Assembly: GCF_900168205.1 (NCBI RefSeq)
Contig: NZ_FUZE01000003.1
Location: 248,001-312,000 of the forward strand
Length of the DNA stretch: 64,000 nucleotides
DNA from: Chryseobacterium balustinum
GTDB taxonomy: Bacteria; Bacteroidota; Bacteroidia; Flavobacteriales; Weeksellaceae
Reading direction: 5' to 3'
Part shown: positions 8,156 to 16,667 of the stretch, in pieces
Layout of the letters: each line of letters starts with the position of its first letter
Position numbering within the stretch: the stretch's first letter is position 1
Notes under the pieces: generated by a model
Seen by the model: the letters and a program-made list of their open reading frames with translations, nothing else
What the model was told of the DNA's origin: nothing
Database searches by the model: none
Translations under genes and position numbers: made by a program

Positions 8156-8908
8156 CTAATTATTTTTTAATTCCTTTAAAATAGCTTCACCCACACTTTT
8201 TGCAGACTGCGGATTTTGTCCTGTAATTACTCTTTGATCGGTCACTACATGATTTTGCCAAAGCCCTGATTTTTCAAATTTCGCACCTCTTTCTTTCAGC
8301 TTATCTTCCAAAAGGAAAGGAACTACGTTTGTTAATTTTACTTCAGCTTCCTCCTCATTCGTAAAAGCATTGATTTTTTTACCATCTACTAAATACTTTC
8401 CGTTATTCAGCTTAATATTCACCAAACCAGCCGGACCGTGGCAAACTGCGGCTACAATTCCTCCGTTTTCATAAATTTTTGAAGCAATTTTTGATAATTC
8501 GGTGTTGTCTGCAAAATCCCACATTGCGCCGTGACCTCCTGCATAAAAAATGGTAGAATAATCATTTGGATTTACCTGTGAAGGCTGTAAAGATTGGTCG
8601 ATTTTAGCTTTGTCTTGACTTCCCCAGAATTCTTTATTGATAGGACCTTTTAAATCAAATCCATCAACAGGAGGAGTTCTGCCTTTCGGGCTTACAAAAT
8701 CAATTTCGTAACCGGCTTTGTGAAGAACTTCCCAAGGATGCGAAACTTCACCCAGATAATATCCGGTTTCTTCGCCGGTGTCACCTTTTTTGTCATGACT
8801 GGTCACGACAAATAAAATTTTCTTTTTCATATTTTTTGATTTTTTGGTTTGTGATTGTACGAATCCTACTGTAAATAATGCAAGAATTAATAATGCTAAT
8901 TTTTTCAT
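8156..8908 (-). CDS. DJ-1/PfpI family protein (type 1 glutamine amidotransferase-like), exported
   Basis: 250 residues from MKKLALLILALFTVGFVQSQ, a signal peptide; seven further codons upstream are unlikely to be used. The mature domain begins KKKILFVVTSHD. The nucleophile elbow is AAVCHGPAGL, with Cys followed by His as in the Hsp31/YhbO group, and GGHGAMWDF forms the oxyanion side. Members act as glyoxalase III, deglycase or chaperone-like proteins; which applies here cannot be told. The adjacent aldo/keto reductase and quinone genes fit a reactive-carbonyl defence role. Confidence 0.88.
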   Translation of the reverse strand: MKKLALLILALFTVGFVQSQTKKSKNMKKKILFVVTSHDKKGDTGEETGYYLGEVSHPWEVLHKAGYEIDFVSPKGRTPPVDGFDLKGPINKEFWGSQDKAKIDQSLQPSQVNPNDYSTIFYAGGHGAMWDFADNTELSKIASKIYENGGIVAAVCHGPAGLVNIKLNNGKYLVDGKKINAFTNEEEAEVKLTNVVPFLLEDKLKERGAKFEKSGLWQNHVVTDQRVITGQNPQSAKSVGEAILKELKNN

Positions 8909-8920
8909 ATTTAATGATTT

Positions 8921-9052
8921 TTTAACCATTAAGGTTTATTTAAGAAGTTTATAATATTAGGATCTAGCAGCGCTTTAAGCGTGTGCTTTTTAAAAAAATC
9001 TGTTGATTTTCCTTAATTAAGCTTAACATCTTAAATTTTCTTAATGGTTTAA
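8921..9052. repeat. Interspersed palindromic repeat, diverged copy C
   Basis: Ends TTTAACCATTAAGG (8921-8934) and CTTAATGGTTTAA (9040-9052) are imperfect inverted repeats. The interior contains GTGTGCTTTTTAAA, also present inside copy B at about 13975-13988. It occupies the gap between the DJ-1 and YgiN-like genes and is non-coding. Confidence 0.6.
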
Positions 9053-9055
9053 TGT

Positions 9056-9343
9056 TTAAATAATTTCAGTTAAATAAATCTGAGGTTTTTCCTGCAGTTT
9101 TTCATCAACCAAATCTCCAAAAGCTTTAATGTAAGGCTGTTCGTTATGCTGTTTCAATCCTTCTTCGTTTTTCCAGATTTCGTAGAAAATAAAATGATTT
9201 TTATCTTCAATTCCTTGATGAAGTGTGTACAATTCGTTGGCTTCTTCTTTTCTGGTTTCTGCAACCATATTTTGAAGGACTTCAAAAACTTCGGCTCTGT
9301 GCTCTTCTTTTGCTTTTATTATTGCGGTAAGATAGATTTTCAT
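9056..9343 (-). CDS. Putative quinol monooxygenase (YgiN/ABM family)
   Basis: 95 residues of the antibiotic biosynthesis monooxygenase fold, a dimeric ferredoxin-like barrel. Typical segments are IIKAKEEHRAEVFEVLQNMVAETRKEEANELYTLHQGIEDKNHFIFYEIWKNEEGLKQH with the conserved His in LKQHNEQPYIKAF. The gene starts within TAATG of the upstream quinone reductase stop (1-bp overlap). E. coli has the same pairing, ygiN with mdaB, where a two-step quinone redox cycle was proposed. Function here is inferred from that pairing and fold. Confidence 0.88.
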   Translation of the reverse strand: MKIYLTAIIKAKEEHRAEVFEVLQNMVAETRKEEANELYTLHQGIEDKNHFIFYEIWKNEEGLKQHNEQPYIKAFGDLVDEKLQEKPQIYLTEII

Positions 9344-9957
9344 TAGACTAATTGTGGTTTTAGTTCTTTTTCAAAAACGTTTGTAAGATGTTCTCTGTAT
9401 AATTTCATATCGCGCTCGATATTTGCATTTTTCTCTACATCATGGAAATGAAAACTCTCCATTTTTTCTAAAGAAACAAAAGCGTTCATTCTGTGAAAAC
9501 CAAATAAGGGGCCGTTATCTACACTTGTTTCGTTGAAAAATTCTCCGGGAAGCGTGAAGGCTGTTTCTGGTGCATTCCAGCTTGTGGTCACCATATATTT
9601 TCTTCCGCCCAACATTCCGCCAGTTCCGTAGTTGATTTTTGGATTTTCAGAAGTTCTTCCGTCGCTCATGTAAATTCCTTTTGCGTGACCGGCTGTGAAA
9701 ACTTCATCAATATATTTTTTCAAACCATTCGGCAACTGAAACCACCAAATCGGAGTGTGGTAAATGATATAATCTGCCCAGACAAATTTTTCTACTTCTT
9801 CGTGTTTGTTGTAATTATCACTTGCGTTGGTGATTTTCACTTCTACATTTTCAAATCTTTTTAAAACTTCCAATGTGTTGTCTGCAATAGTCTGATTATA
9901 TTTTCCTCCTGAATGTCCGAAGTTTTGTCCACCGTTGATGATTAATACTTTTTTCAT
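9343..9957 (-). CDS. NAD(P)H quinone oxidoreductase, MdaB-like flavodoxin fold
   Basis: 204 residues. The flavodoxin-like fold is seen in KKVLIINGGQNFGHSGGKYN, the FMN/FAD phosphate loop, and in YHTPIWWFQLPNGLKKYIDEVF and YGTGGMLGGRKYMVTTSWNAP. These are diagnostic of the MdaB group of two-electron quinone reductases. Promoter element TAACTTTG (9993-9986, minus strand) lies about 30 bases upstream. It overlaps the YgiN-like gene by one base, so both are made from one transcript. The expected role is cytoplasmic reduction of quinones without semiquinone formation. Confidence 0.92.
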   Translation of the reverse strand: MKKVLIINGGQNFGHSGGKYNQTIADNTLEVLKRFENVEVKITNASDNYNKHEEVEKFVWADYIIYHTPIWWFQLPNGLKKYIDEVFTAGHAKGIYMSDGRTSENPKINYGTGGMLGGRKYMVTTSWNAPETAFTLPGEFFNETSVDNGPLFGFHRMNAFVSLEKMESFHFHDVEKNANIERDMKLYREHLTNVFEKELKPQLV

Positions 9958-10212
9958 TTTGTATGATTGTTTAAATTTTACTCTGCAAAGTTATGTTGGG
10001 ATTTTGTATAATTAAAATAATATAAATTATATTAAACTATCAGAATAATGATATTTAAAATTTTTTATTTTGAAAACTCTTCATTTATTGCGAAGCAAAA
10101 TTTATTATTACATTTATCTTTTGCAAATTTTATTTTCATGGTTAAAAGTCATATTCTGTCAGAGTTAAAATTATTTTCTGTCATGTAAATTTGTTTGATA
10201 ATTAAAAGAATA

Positions 10213-10956
10213 ATGATACAAATTGCGGTTTTTGGGGATGTGCATGGAAATCTTCCAGCTTTGGAGACGGTTTTAAATGATATTGAAGAAAGAGGAATTC
10301 GTCAAAAATTCTGTTTGGGAGACCTCGTAGATTTTGCTCCTTGGGGAAATGAAGTAATTGAAAAAATAAGGAATCTGAACATTCCTTGTTTAATGGGAAA
10401 TCATGATGAAAGAATTGGTTTTGATGTCCCTGTAATTCCTTTAAGCAAGCATTCTGAAGAAGAAACGGCTGCAAGATTTTTAGCTATTAATCATTCTAAA
10501 AAATACATTACAGAAGAGAACAAAGCATTTTTGTCAGAATTGCCTTTTCATTTAAAGCTAAATTATAAAATAGGCGAAAAACATTGGAGTATTCAATTGG
10601 TGCATTCCAGTTTAGAAAGTAATGATATTTATTTATATGAATCAGAAAATGATGAAATTTTTAAAAATATGTTGAGTGAATCTAAGTCTGATGTAATTAT
10701 GATGGGGCATACTCATAGGTCATTTAAAAAATATTTTAATGGAAAATGGGCAATTAACAGTGGTTCTGTTGGTCGCTCAAGAGAAGAAAACCGATTGGCT
10801 TCTTATGTAATCCTGACTTTGGATGAAGAAAAAATCACTCCTGAAATTATTCAGTTAGATTATCCACTCGAAAAAGTTGTTCAGGAAATTGAGAAAAGTG
10901 AAATCCCGAATTATTATGCTTCTTTCTTAAGAAATGAAAAACTATCAGTATTCTGA
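10213..10956 (+). CDS. Calcineurin-like metallophosphoesterase
   Basis: 247 residues from the ATG at 10213. An upstream in-frame TTG at 10195 is rejected because the -7 element TAAATTTG (10186-10193) would put transcription start after it. All dimetal-site motifs are present: GDVHGN (about residues 8-13), LGDLVDF, GNHDE, a His in the central LVHSS, and MGHTHR. The compact form with GSVGRSREENRLASYVIL is the YfcE/MJ0936-like phosphodiesterase group. Substrate unknown. It is followed 38 bases later by the LysR gene, which has its own -7 element. Confidence 0.92.
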   Translation: MIQIAVFGDVHGNLPALETVLNDIEERGIRQKFCLGDLVDFAPWGNEVIEKIRNLNIPCLMGNHDERIGFDVPVIPLSKHSEEETAARFLAINHSKKYITEENKAFLSELPFHLKLNYKIGEKHWSIQLVHSSLESNDIYLYESENDEIFKNMLSESKSDVIMMGHTHRSFKKYFNGKWAINSGSVGRSREENRLASYVILTLDEEKITPEIIQLDYPLEKVVQEIEKSEIPNYYASFLRNEKLSVF

Positions 10957-10994
10957 TTATTTCGTAAATTTGTATCATAATTAAAATAACTATT

Positions 10995-11903
10995 ATGGTT
11001 AATTTAGAATGGTACCGCACTTTTAAAGCGATTTATAAAACCGGAACATTAACCGGAGCAGCAGATTCTCTGTTTATTTCGCAACCCGGAGTAAGTTTGC
11101 ATTTAGGCTCATTGGAAGCTTATGTTGGATACAAATTATTTGACAGAACCGGAAGAAAAATGATTCCGACTGAAAGAGGAAAGGTTTTGTTTAATGCGAT
11201 TTCAGAACCTTTAACTAAGCTTGAAGAAGTTGAAAAGAATTTTCAGAAATCTACCGAAAAACATACACCAACCATCAGTGTCGGAATGTGTTTTGAAACT
11301 TTTCAGACTACTTTGGAACAGTATGTTTCGACGCTGGATTTTAATTTAATTATCAGTTTTGGTGAGTATCCTGAGATGTTGGACCAGCTGGATAAAGGAA
11401 TTTTAGATTTAATTATCACTCCTAAAAAAGGAACGTCACCCAATATTCTGCACGAAGCATTTTCTTCTGAACAAATTATTTTGGTAGGCGGAAAAGATAT
11501 TGATACAGAAAGTTTTGGTGAGGTTTTAAAAACCAAAGATTTCCAAAAAATTGAAAGCTGGCTGAAAAACGAAAAATGGTACGGTACAACCGGTGATATG
11601 GAACATCTTTTTCAGTTTTGGCTGATGAATTTCGGACATAAACCTAATTTCAGACCCAATTATATTGTTCCGAACTTAAATTCAATTATCCGTTGCCTGA
11701 AAGGAGGAACCGGATTGGCCGTCGTTCCTGATTTTTTATGTAAAAATGAAATTGAAAGCGGTGAAATACAACTGATTTGGGAAGGCGATAAAAAACTTGA
11801 AAACACTCTTTATTTCGGCTGCCGAAAAAAGACCATGTATCAATCTGAAATCGACCACATCAAAGGACTTTTCCGTCAGGTGATGAGTGGAGTTGAGGCA
11901 TGA
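10995..11903 (+). CDS. LysR family transcriptional regulator
   Basis: 302 residues. The N-terminal winged helix-turn-helix covers about residues 1-60 (WYRTFKAIYKTGTLTGAADSLFISQPGVSLHLGSLEAYVGYKLFDRTGRKMIPT), followed by the linker helix and a type-2 periplasmic-binding effector domain (about 90-300). A -7 element TAAATTTG lies at 10965-10972. The inducer is unknown. No obvious target is divergently placed, but the stress genes upstream on the minus strand are candidates; this is speculation from distance only. Confidence 0.93.
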   Translation: MVNLEWYRTFKAIYKTGTLTGAADSLFISQPGVSLHLGSLEAYVGYKLFDRTGRKMIPTERGKVLFNAISEPLTKLEEVEKNFQKSTEKHTPTISVGMCFETFQTTLEQYVSTLDFNLIISFGEYPEMLDQLDKGILDLIITPKKGTSPNILHEAFSSEQIILVGGKDIDTESFGEVLKTKDFQKIESWLKNEKWYGTTGDMEHLFQFWLMNFGHKPNFRPNYIVPNLNSIIRCLKGGTGLAVVPDFLCKNEIESGEIQLIWEGDKKLENTLYFGCRKKTMYQSEIDHIKGLFRQVMSGVEA

Positions 11904-12134
11904 AATTAAAGAATCGCTATTTGAATTGGTATAGGAAGCATGAGCGTTAAGAAAATTTAAATTTAATCCGTTAAAAAATTCCCACTGTTTGAGCATGTTA
12001 CAATTTTGAAATTAATGATAAATTATAAATTCATGCGAGTTTTGGGAATTTTAGGATTAAATTTTAATTTTTAGCGAAGGATTCCAAAACTTGAATTTTT
12101 GCTTCTTTTGTTTTAAGACAAAAGAAGAATATAC

Positions 12135-12253
12135 TATCTTTGCATCACACAAAACCCAAAACATCAGACATGTAGAATTTAATTTCTTTCAGATTTAATA
12201 AACAATAACGAAAAATGTTATTGCAGTTTAACCTTACTAAAAGAAAGAAATTA
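12135..12253 (+). promoter_or_regulatory. ABC-F gene promoter and structured leader that can mask the start codon
   Basis: TATCTTTG (12135-12142) is a -7 element. The leader of about 100 nt holds two nested perfect stems: 12180-12190 pairs with 12243-12253 (11 bp, covering the A-rich ribosome-binding region and the A of the ATG), and CAATAAC (12203-12209) pairs with GTTATTG (12217-12223). It also has an AUG-UAG minimal reading frame (12170-12175) and a 35-codon upstream frame (12215-12322) overlapping the real start. The rest of the gap (11904-12134) shows nothing recognisable. Confidence 0.5.
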
Positions 12254-13842
12254 TGCTTTTTCTACACAATATATCCTTTGGGTTTCCTGCGGGAAATCTG
12301 CTTTTTAATTCTATCAATTTAACGATACCTTCTCACACAAAATCGGCTTTGGTCGGAAGTAACGGCACGGGGAAATCTACCTTGCTGAAAATTATTGCCA
12401 ATGAAATTGAACCTTTGGCAGGAAATGTCAATATTCATGGTGATATTTTCTATGTTCCACAAATGTTTGGAAATTTTAATCACTTGACGGTTGCGGAATG
12501 TTTGAAAATCAATCAAAAACTTGATGCACTTCAAAAAATAATCCATGGCGAAGTAGATAAAATTTATTTTGAAACTTTAAATGACGATTGGGACATTGAA
12601 GAACGCTGTCAAAATGCCTTACAATATTGGAAACTTGAAGATTTAGATTTAAACCAAACTTTGGAAAGTTTGAGTGGCGGACAAAAAACAAAGGTTTTTC
12701 TTGCAGGAATTCAAATCAATCAGCCTGGAATTATTTTACTCGACGAACCTACGAATCATCTCGATTTGGAAGGTCGAAATCTGTTGTATGATTTTATTGA
12801 AAAAACAAATTCAACGATTGTGATTGTGAGTCATGACCGAACTTTGCTGAATTTAGTTGATACAATTTTTGAATTAAGCAATCAGAGAATTTCAACATAC
12901 GGAGGTAATTATGATTTTTATGCCGAACAAAAGGAAATTGAAAATGAAGCTTTACAAAATGATATTCATTCTAAAGAACGTGCACTGAAAAAGGCTAAAG
13001 AAAAGGAACGTGAAACTTTGGAACGTAAACAAAAACTCGATGCACGAGGAAAAGGAAAGCAGGAAAAATCGGGTGTTGCAAGAATTATGATGAATACGTT
13101 GCGGAATAACGCGGAGAAAAATTCTTCGAAACTGAAGTCTGTTCATGCAGAGAAAATCAATGATATTTCGAGTGATTTGCGGGATTTGCGTTCGTCGGTT
13201 AGAAATGCTGACCAAATGAAAGTGAATTTTAATGATTCGAATCTGCATTCGGGGAAAATCTTGATTTCGGCGGAAGAAATTAATTTTAAATATGACCAAG
13301 AAAATCTTTGGAAAGAAAACCTCAATCTTGAAATTAGAAGTGGTGACCGAATTTCCATCAAAGGAATGAACGGTTCGGGGAAAACGACTTTGATAAAGCT
13401 TTTGTTGGAAGATTTGCAACCTTCTTTTGGAGTTATTTCGAAGTCAGATTTTCAGACAATTTATATTGACCAGGAGTATTCTTTAATTGATAGAAATGCA
13501 ACGATTTATGATTTTGCCGAACAGTTCAATGATAATGCGATGCCCGAATCGGAAGTGAAAACATTCTTGTCAAGATTTTTATTCGGAAAGGAAACCTGGG
13601 ATAAAAAATGTGATGTTCTGAGTGGTGGAGAGCGTTTTCGACTTCTTCTGTGCGGACTTTCCATCAGCAACAAAGCTCCCGATATGATTATTCTCGATGA
13701 ACCCACGAATAATTTAGACCTTCAAAATGTAGAAATTTTGACGAATTCTATTAAAGATTATCATGGAACTTTGCTGGTGATTTCGCATGATGAAGTTTTT
13801 TTAGAACAAATTGGAGTTGATAAAGAGATTGTTTTAAAATAA
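12253..13842 (+). CDS. ABC-F family ATPase (ribosome-associated)
   Basis: 529 residues with two nucleotide-binding domains and no membrane segments. NBD1 has GSNGTGKSTLLK, LSGGQKTKVFLAGI and IILLDEPTNHLDLEG. NBD2 has GMNGSGKTTLIK, LSGGERFRLLLCGL and MIILDEPTNNLDLQN. The charged helical linker between them (about residues 235-320) is the P-site tRNA interaction motif region. ABC-F proteins bind the ribosomal E site; some confer resistance to ribosome-targeting antibiotics, others are translation factors. The structured leader with short upstream frames favours an inducible, resistance-type member, but the subfamily cannot be settled by eye. Confidence 0.93.
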   Translation: MLFLHNISFGFPAGNLLFNSINLTIPSHTKSALVGSNGTGKSTLLKIIANEIEPLAGNVNIHGDIFYVPQMFGNFNHLTVAECLKINQKLDALQKIIHGEVDKIYFETLNDDWDIEERCQNALQYWKLEDLDLNQTLESLSGGQKTKVFLAGIQINQPGIILLDEPTNHLDLEGRNLLYDFIEKTNSTIVIVSHDRTLLNLVDTIFELSNQRISTYGGNYDFYAEQKEIENEALQNDIHSKERALKKAKEKERETLERKQKLDARGKGKQEKSGVARIMMNTLRNNAEKNSSKLKSVHAEKINDISSDLRDLRSSVRNADQMKVNFNDSNLHSGKILISAEEINFKYDQENLWKENLNLEIRSGDRISIKGMNGSGKTTLIKLLLEDLQPSFGVISKSDFQTIYIDQEYSLIDRNATIYDFAEQFNDNAMPESEVKTFLSRFLFGKETWDKKCDVLSGGERFRLLLCGLSISNKAPDMIILDEPTNNLDLQNVEILTNSIKDYHGTLLVISHDEVFLEQIGVDKEIVLK

Positions 13843-13879
13843 GTCTATTTAAACTAAGCATATTTAAACTAATTTTAGA

Positions 13880-14035
13880 TTTAACCACAAAAGGAACAAA
13901 AGACAATTATAAAGTTATCATTAGATATTCAAAGTTCTCAAAAGAATAAAAAATCTAAGATTTTTAAAAGCTTTTGTGTGCTTTTTAAACCTTTAAATAG
14001 AAATATCTAAATCTTTTGACTCTTTTGTGGTTAAA
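13880..14035. repeat. Interspersed palindromic repeat, copy B
   Basis: Terminal inverted repeats 13880-13902 (starting TTTAACCACAAAAG) and 14013-14035 (ending CTTTTGTGGTTAAA) match except for a 3-base centre. The interior shares AAAATCTAAGATTTT with copy A (7962-8148). It is non-coding and lies between the convergent ABC-F and lipase genes. Confidence 0.8.
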
Positions 14036-14098
14036 TAAAAAGTTTGAAAATTAAAAAGATAAAATAGCTTCGTGAGTTGAGGTTACTGAAGTTATTTG

Positions 14099-15034
14099 TT
14101 ATAAAAGTTTCAAAATCCATTGATGAATGTCATTCAATACGTTTTCTCTGATTTCTTCATTCAATATTTCATGACGCATTTCAGGATATATTTTCACTTC
14201 TACCGCTTTAAACCCATCAAGTTTTAAATTTCCAACAGTCTTCGTCACGCCTTTTCCAAAATCTCCTATAGGGTCATTTTGCCCGCTTACAAAAAGAAAA
14301 GGGAAGGACTTCGGAATAGCTTGTGCCCAATTTCTCGCCGTTGCTTTTTTGTAAATACTGAATAACGCATAAAACGCATTGTTGGTGAAAGGAATTCCGC
14401 AAAGTTCATCCTTAGAAAATGCATTTCTATTGGCGGGATTTAGGCTAAGCCAGCTTGTATCGCCAAAGTCTTTATCTTTTTTAAATTGTTTGTTGTTGAC
14501 AATATTAAAAATGTTATTGAAAAAAGTTCGTTTTTGAGGAGCCAGTTTATTAGCTAGAGAAAAATAGGTTTTCACTAAATTAATTCCTGTCAAAGGTCCG
14601 CCAGTTCCAGTAATAATGACACCCGAAAACTGATTGCTCATTTTTTGAAGAAGACACCGCGTGATAAAAGACCCCATTGAATGCCCCAAAATGAAATGCG
14701 GAACATCAGGATATTGCTCCATCAGAAATTTACTCATTTTTTCGGCATCTGTAATCAATCTTTCATCAGGATTATTGCGTTGAAAAAATCCAATATCTTT
14801 CTTTTCTTTTACCGATTTTCCGTGTCCTAAATGGTCATATGTCAACACCGCAAATCCTCGATTGGCAAAATATTCTGCAATTTCTGAATATCTTCCACTA
14901 TGTTCCTGCATCCCGTGAACGATTTGTAAGGTCGCTTTTACAGGAATTTCTTCGGGATAAAATAAAGTGTAAAAGAGTTGGGTTTGATTGGTGGCGTTTT
15001 CAGATAAATATCCTGATTTTTGTAGTGATTTCAT
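14099..15034 (-). CDS. Alpha/beta hydrolase, monoacylglycerol lipase-like
   Basis: 311 residues of the serine aminopeptidase S33/lysophospholipase group. The nucleophile elbow is LGHSMGSF with the catalytic Ser. The early segment IVHGMQEHSGRYSEIAEYFA and LTYDHLGHGKS are the classic monoglyceride-lipase signatures. The acid is likely Asp in SGQNDPIGD and the base His in YPEMRHEILNE. There is no signal peptide, so it is probably cytoplasmic. It stands alone in its orientation next to the toxin-antitoxin pair. Substrate is inferred from similarity only. Confidence 0.92.
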   Translation of the reverse strand: MKSLQKSGYLSENATNQTQLFYTLFYPEEIPVKATLQIVHGMQEHSGRYSEIAEYFANRGFAVLTYDHLGHGKSVKEKKDIGFFQRNNPDERLITDAEKMSKFLMEQYPDVPHFILGHSMGSFITRCLLQKMSNQFSGVIITGTGGPLTGINLVKTYFSLANKLAPQKRTFFNNIFNIVNNKQFKKDKDFGDTSWLSLNPANRNAFSKDELCGIPFTNNAFYALFSIYKKATARNWAQAIPKSFPFLFVSGQNDPIGDFGKGVTKTVGNLKLDGFKAVEVKIYPEMRHEILNEEIRENVLNDIHQWILKLL

Positions 15035-15085
15035 GGTGTGATTTGGTTTTTTGAAGGATAATTAAAGACCTGAATTAAAAAAGAA

Positions 15086-15385
15086 TTATTCGTTTAATAT
15101 TGATGAAATATCCATCTGTTGATGAAGAATTCTAATGATTTCAATCTCTTCATTTTTAATATTAATTCTGTAAAAGATGAAATGAGATTTTACTCTAGAA
15201 CGAAAATATCCTTTCCTGATTTCATTATAATCTTTTCCTGATTTGGGATTTCCTGATAAATGTTCAATTTCGTTTATTATTAAATCAAAATAATAATCTG
15301 CCTGTCCTTTTGACCAAGTTTCAGAAGTGTACAACCAAATTTTTTCTAAATCATTCAGTGCTTCTTTGCTGATTTTGTATTTCAT
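15086..15385 (-). CDS. RelE/ParE family toxin
   Basis: 99 residues of the RelE/ParE fold. Typical features are KISKEALNDLEKIWLYTSETWSKGQADYY at the N-terminus and the C-terminal strand region YFRSRVKSHFIFYRINIKNEEIEIIRILHQQMD, where the H-F-I-F-Y and I-L-H patterns are ParE-like. It starts in TAATG overlap with the antitoxin stop, a standard antitoxin-first toxin-antitoxin operon. ParE toxins poison gyrase and RelE toxins cleave mRNA; the sequence looks more ParE-like. Confidence 0.92.
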   Translation of the reverse strand: MKYKISKEALNDLEKIWLYTSETWSKGQADYYFDLIINEIEHLSGNPKSGKDYNEIRKGYFRSRVKSHFIFYRINIKNEEIEIIRILHQQMDISSILNE

Positions 15386-15633
15386 TACTCAGCAGAATGT
15401 TTTTGATGAAGATTTTCTAGAAACTCTTTGCGGTCAAAATTCTCAACAAATCCTGATTTTTCTCCTTTTTTTAATTCATTAATTAATTCTGTTTTCTTAG
15501 ATTCTTCATGTTCAAACATTCTCAAAGCTGTTCTCACAACTTCGCTTGCAGAGGAAAATTTTCCAGACTTGATCTGTTGACTAATAAAGTTATCGAAATA
15601 ATCACCTAATAATATGGATGTATTTTTTGCCAT
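15385..15633 (-). CDS. ParD-like antitoxin (ribbon-helix-helix)
   Basis: 82 residues. The N-terminal ribbon-helix-helix is TSILLGDYFDNFISQQIKSG, followed by KFSSASEVVRTALRMFEHEE, a signature of the type II ParD/CC2985 family. The C-terminal charged tail (about 50-82) should wrap the toxin. It is the first gene of the pair and has a palindromic operator just upstream, so autoregulation by the antitoxin or complex is expected. Confidence 0.92.
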   Translation of the reverse strand: MAKNTSILLGDYFDNFISQQIKSGKFSSASEVVRTALRMFEHEESKKTELINELKKGEKSGFVENFDRKEFLENLHQKHSAE

Positions 15634-15651
15634 TATTTTAATTTTAAATCA

Positions 15652-15674
15652 AATATACCAATTATTGGTATATT
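15652..15674 (-). promoter_or_regulatory. Perfect 23-bp palindromic operator overlapping the toxin-antitoxin promoter
   Basis: AATATACCAAT (15652-15662), one central base, then ATTGGTATATT (15664-15674) form an exact inverted repeat. On the minus strand TATATTTG (15657-15650), the -7 element, overlaps its left half. It lies 19 bases before the antitoxin start, the expected position for autorepression by a ribbon-helix-helix protein. Confidence 0.75.
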
Positions 15675-15683
15675 GTAAAAGAA

Positions 15684-16561
15684 TTATAGTAAGTTACTGA
15701 ATAGTATCTCTTTATATTCTTCTAATGAATAATTGTTTTGTTGATCAAGTTTGATTAAAAAGTTAACATATTCCTCACTATTTGTTGCAAAATATTTTAC
15801 AGATTGTTTTAATGAAATTAAATCTATAAGATGATGCAATTGATGATTAAACTTTTGAGATAAATCTTTTTTGATAAAAACTCGCTCTTTAGATAATGGA
15901 AATATATAATCATCTTCATACACTTTAATATTATTAGTGGTTTTGAAAATAATTGGAAAATCTGAACAGATTGAAGGTAGCTCTTTTGGTCTACCAAATA
16001 TATGATATTGGATATCACAATTCAATCCTCGAATAGGATCTAATAAAGAATTATAAAGTTTGTATGCTTTATAAAATTCAGGTATATTTTTTAAATCTGT
16101 ACTTAGTTTTTCATTGTAAATTCCATCTTGATTATTTATCTTAAATCCTAATTGTTTATGTGTATGTCTCTCTATATAATCTTTTAGGATTTGCTTACAA
16201 TATGGAGATCTCCAATAAATTTGACTAACGAAATTATTAATATAGGGCATGTCTTTTTCACTAACACCAAATCTGTTTTCATAACTATTGGTATTGATTG
16301 CCTGAAGGATTTTCGCAAAACTACTGTCGACTTTTTCATATAATTTTTCCATAAAGTCACTTTCTCCAAAATCAGTTGTGATAGTATTATCTTTTAAGAT
16401 ATAAAAATGAGAAGCAGGATAAAATAGTTTTCCTTTTTGCTTGAAATTTTTTGTTTTTATATTGAAGATTTTAAATTGTTCATTTTCATTTGTTCATTTT
16501 CATTTGTAAATCCTTTAAGATAGAAGACGGGTAAGAAATGATGTTTTTGAGATTGGCTCAT
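15684..16561 (-). pseudogene. DUF4238 family protein, frameshifted by a 14-bp duplication
   Basis: The start MSQSQKHHFLPVFYLKGFTN (ATG at 16561-16559) is the characteristic N-terminus of DUF4238 proteins. After NENEQ the frame is lost, because a 14-bp unit is present twice (16479-16492 and 16493-16506). Removing one copy restores NENEQFKIFNIKTKNFKQKG and a continuous frame of 287 residues to the stop at 15684, including GESDFMEKLYEKVDSSFAKI. Function of the family is unknown; it is often near mobile or defence genes. The gene may be inactive here, or switchable by slippage at the duplication. The conceptual repair is seen directly in the sequence. Confidence 0.85.
16476..16506. repeat. 14-bp tandem duplication inside the DUF4238 gene
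   Basis: TTCATTTTCATTTG occurs twice back to back (16479-16492, 16493-16506), and the period extends three bases to the left. Fourteen is not a multiple of three, so the duplication shifts the reading frame. Confidence 0.95.
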
Positions 16562-16667
16562 TGTTATGGTTGGAATTAAATCAAATATAAGGAAGATGAA
16601 ATGAAATCTTAGTATATAATTATCAGTATGATTTCCACCCCACCAAAAAATAAAATCCACCACAAAT

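Noticed and set aside
10195..10212. Upstream TTG start of the phosphoesterase
   Set aside because: It would lie before the expected transcription start set by TAAATTTG (10186-10193); the ATG at 10213 begins directly at the conserved domain.
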